In this document: one piece after another, positions 63,054 through 64,000 of the stretch
How the letters are laid out: each line of letters opens with the position of its first letter
Numbering within the stretch: the first letter of the stretch is position 1
Notes under the pieces: generated by a model
The model's database searches: none
Told to the model about the DNA's origin: nothing
The model's input: the letters and a program-made list of their open reading frames with translations, nothing else
Program-made: the position numbers and the translations under genes
Assembly (NCBI RefSeq): GCF_016019935.1
Contig: NZ_JAECMT010000003.1
Span: 602,208 to 666,207 of the forward strand
Direction of reading: 5' to 3'
Origin: Paenibacillus sp. GSMTC-2017
GTDB lineage: Bacteria > Bacillota > Bacilli > Paenibacillales > Paenibacillaceae
Length of the DNA: 64,000 nucleotides

Positions 63054-63101
63054 ATGTCCGAAGTTTTATCGGTGAGGGGGAACGTATGCGTAAAGCTGTA
63101 A
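63054..63101 (+). CDS. Candidate overlapping leader ORF, 15 codons
   Basis: ATG at 63054 after ATAGGAGAG encodes MSEVLSVRGNVCVKL and stops at 63101, overlapping the first codons of the next gene in another frame. The good ribosome binding site makes translation plausible, but the overlap and lack of homologues keep it a candidate. Confidence 0.35.
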   Translation: MSEVLSVRGNVCVKL

Positions 63102-64000
63102 TAAGACTATTTATGCTAGTGCTGATTATTGCTGGAACATATAGTTTGTATACGAAGATGGACTTGTTTCCAACTGTTAAAGAGTCGAATGCCCGTGTAG
63201 AAACGGAAGGCGGCGATGAAATCGTACTTAGCAAATTGGATAGTTCCAGCAAAGAGCTAGCACCTTATGAAGATCTAGTACTTGAGCTTGCCACTGGCTT
63301 TCAATCTCGGTCAGATCGCTTTTCTGCGACATTCACGGGAAACAAATCAAAGCTATCTGACAATATGACTGCCATCGTTCGGGCATCGTTAAAGTATGAT
63401 GATTACTCCGCATATATATTAGACTCCTATTTATATACGATTCGAAGCTGGGGCAATCGTTCTACAATTACAGTGGAAGCTCGTTATCGGGAGTCAGAGG
63501 AAGAGACAGCTATCGTAGATCGTAAGGTAGAAGAAGCTTTGAAAAAAATAATTCAACCACGTATGAACGACCATGAGAAAGTTAAAGCCATCCATGATTG
63601 GGTCGTTACCAATGTTCAATATGACCAAACGTTAACCTTTTATACAGCTTATGATGCTGTGGCACTCGGGGAGACAGTCTGTCAAGGTTACTCGCTTCTA
63701 GGTTATAAAATGTTAAAGGAAGCGGGTATTCCTGTCCTTATTGCGGAGGGATCGGTCAACACTGGTGAGCACGCTTGGAATATGGTTCAGCTTGATGGCA
63801 ATTGGTATCATCTTGATTTGACTTGGGATGATCCGGTTGGTGCCGAGGACTCTACAATCCGCTACACCTATTATTTGAAAACGGATGAGGAGCTCCGTGC
63901 AGATCATCAATGGACGAGGACATATCCTACGGCAAACAAGAACTACTTAGATGTCCTTAATGAGCTAGAGACCAAAAGTGATAAAGTCGATGGACTGCTC
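63086..64000 (+). CDS. Membrane-anchored transglutaminase-like protein (3' truncated)
   Basis: At least 305 residues, running off the window edge in frame. ATG at 63086 with GAGGGGG 5 bases upstream. An N-terminal anchor (VIRLFMLVLIIAGTYSL) precedes the transglutaminase-core domain with the Cys-His-Asp triad: Cys in GETVCQGYSLL, His in GEHAWNMVQL and Asp in HLDLTWDDP. Known role: cysteine peptidase-like or cross-linking proteins at the cell surface. A candidate leader ORF (63054-63101) overlaps its start. Any downstream domains are outside the window. Confidence 0.88.
   Translation, partial: MRKAVIRLFMLVLIIAGTYSLYTKMDLFPTVKESNARVETEGGDEIVLSKLDSSSKELAPYEDLVLELATGFQSRSDRFSATFTGNKSKLSDNMTAIVRASLKYDDYSAYILDSYLYTIRSWGNRSTITVEARYRESEEETAIVDRKVEEALKKIIQPRMNDHEKVKAIHDWVVTNVQYDQTLTFYTAYDAVALGETVCQGYSLLGYKMLKEAGIPVLIAEGSVNTGEHAWNMVQLDGNWYHLDLTWDDPVGAEDSTIRYTYYLKTDEELRADHQWTRTYPTANKNYLDVLNELETKSDKVDGLL

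Overview
The window reads as chromosomal DNA of a low-to-moderate GC, spore-forming Firmicute, most likely Paenibacillus or a close relative. Support comes from spo0M, a KinB-like sensor kinase, bacilliredoxin, small Paenibacillus-type families, strong AGGAGG ribosome binding sites, TTG/GTG starts, and hairpin-plus-U-run terminators after most units. No rRNA, tRNA, insertion sequence, prophage or CRISPR array was seen. Both ends cut genes: a serine beta-lactamase-like hydrolase at the left and a transglutaminase-like protein at the right.

Layout. 0-8 kb: methyltransferase, spo0M, htpG behind a perfect CIRCE operator, an Asn-rich small protein, clpP, an ECF sigma factor and a secreted stalk-domain protein. 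8-18 kb: lipoprotein, WYL regulator, small secreted protein with a cre-like site, a SWIM/SNF2 helicase, DUF4184 membrane protein, luciferase-like monooxygenase, MFS exporter and a CwlK-type peptidase. 18-24 kb: ring-cleaving dioxygenase with an operator-like dyad on its promoter, an ABC-F ATPase behind a long structured attenuator leader, a thioredoxin, a TerC transporter under a yybP-ykoY (Mn2+) riboswitch, tdk and a DUF72 protein. 24-27 kb: a DUF4358 lipoprotein / MBOAT / DHHW operon, probably for acylation of a surface polymer. 27-33 kb: a secreted serine hydrolase, then a siderophore-iron set (AraC/binding-protein fusion regulator, Fur box, binding lipoprotein, FhuF-like reductase). 33-40 kb: SET-domain protein, metNIQ, a large DUF4132-like protein and thrC. 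40-45 kb: AraC regulator divergent from a Gfo/Idh/MocA dehydrogenase and two TIM-barrel isomerases (carbohydrate or cyclitol catabolism). 45-50 kb: ppaC, a small acidic protein, a YdjM-like membrane protein with an attenuated leader RNA, then an ArsR-type metal sensor, czcD with its operator, and a small protein. 50-64 kb: flavoprotein, alpha/beta hydrolase, KinB-like kinase, DUF3905-like protein, bacilliredoxin, nadE, a DUF4198-CopC/CopD pair, acpS, YjzC-like protein, cytochrome c-551 lipoprotein, mutY, KDPG aldolase and a second alpha/beta hydrolase.

Regulation. The most informative signals lie between genes. The ABC-F leader has two candidate mini-ORFs, three nested stems and a terminator. 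The Mn2+ riboswitch has an overlapping terminator. A minus-strand leader before the YdjM-like gene carries its own promoter and terminator. The Zn/Cd-type sensor sits next to czcD, whose promoter overlaps a matching dyad. A Fur box precedes the siderophore lipoprotein gene, and CIRCE precedes htpG. All functions are inferred by reading motifs; no similarity search was run.
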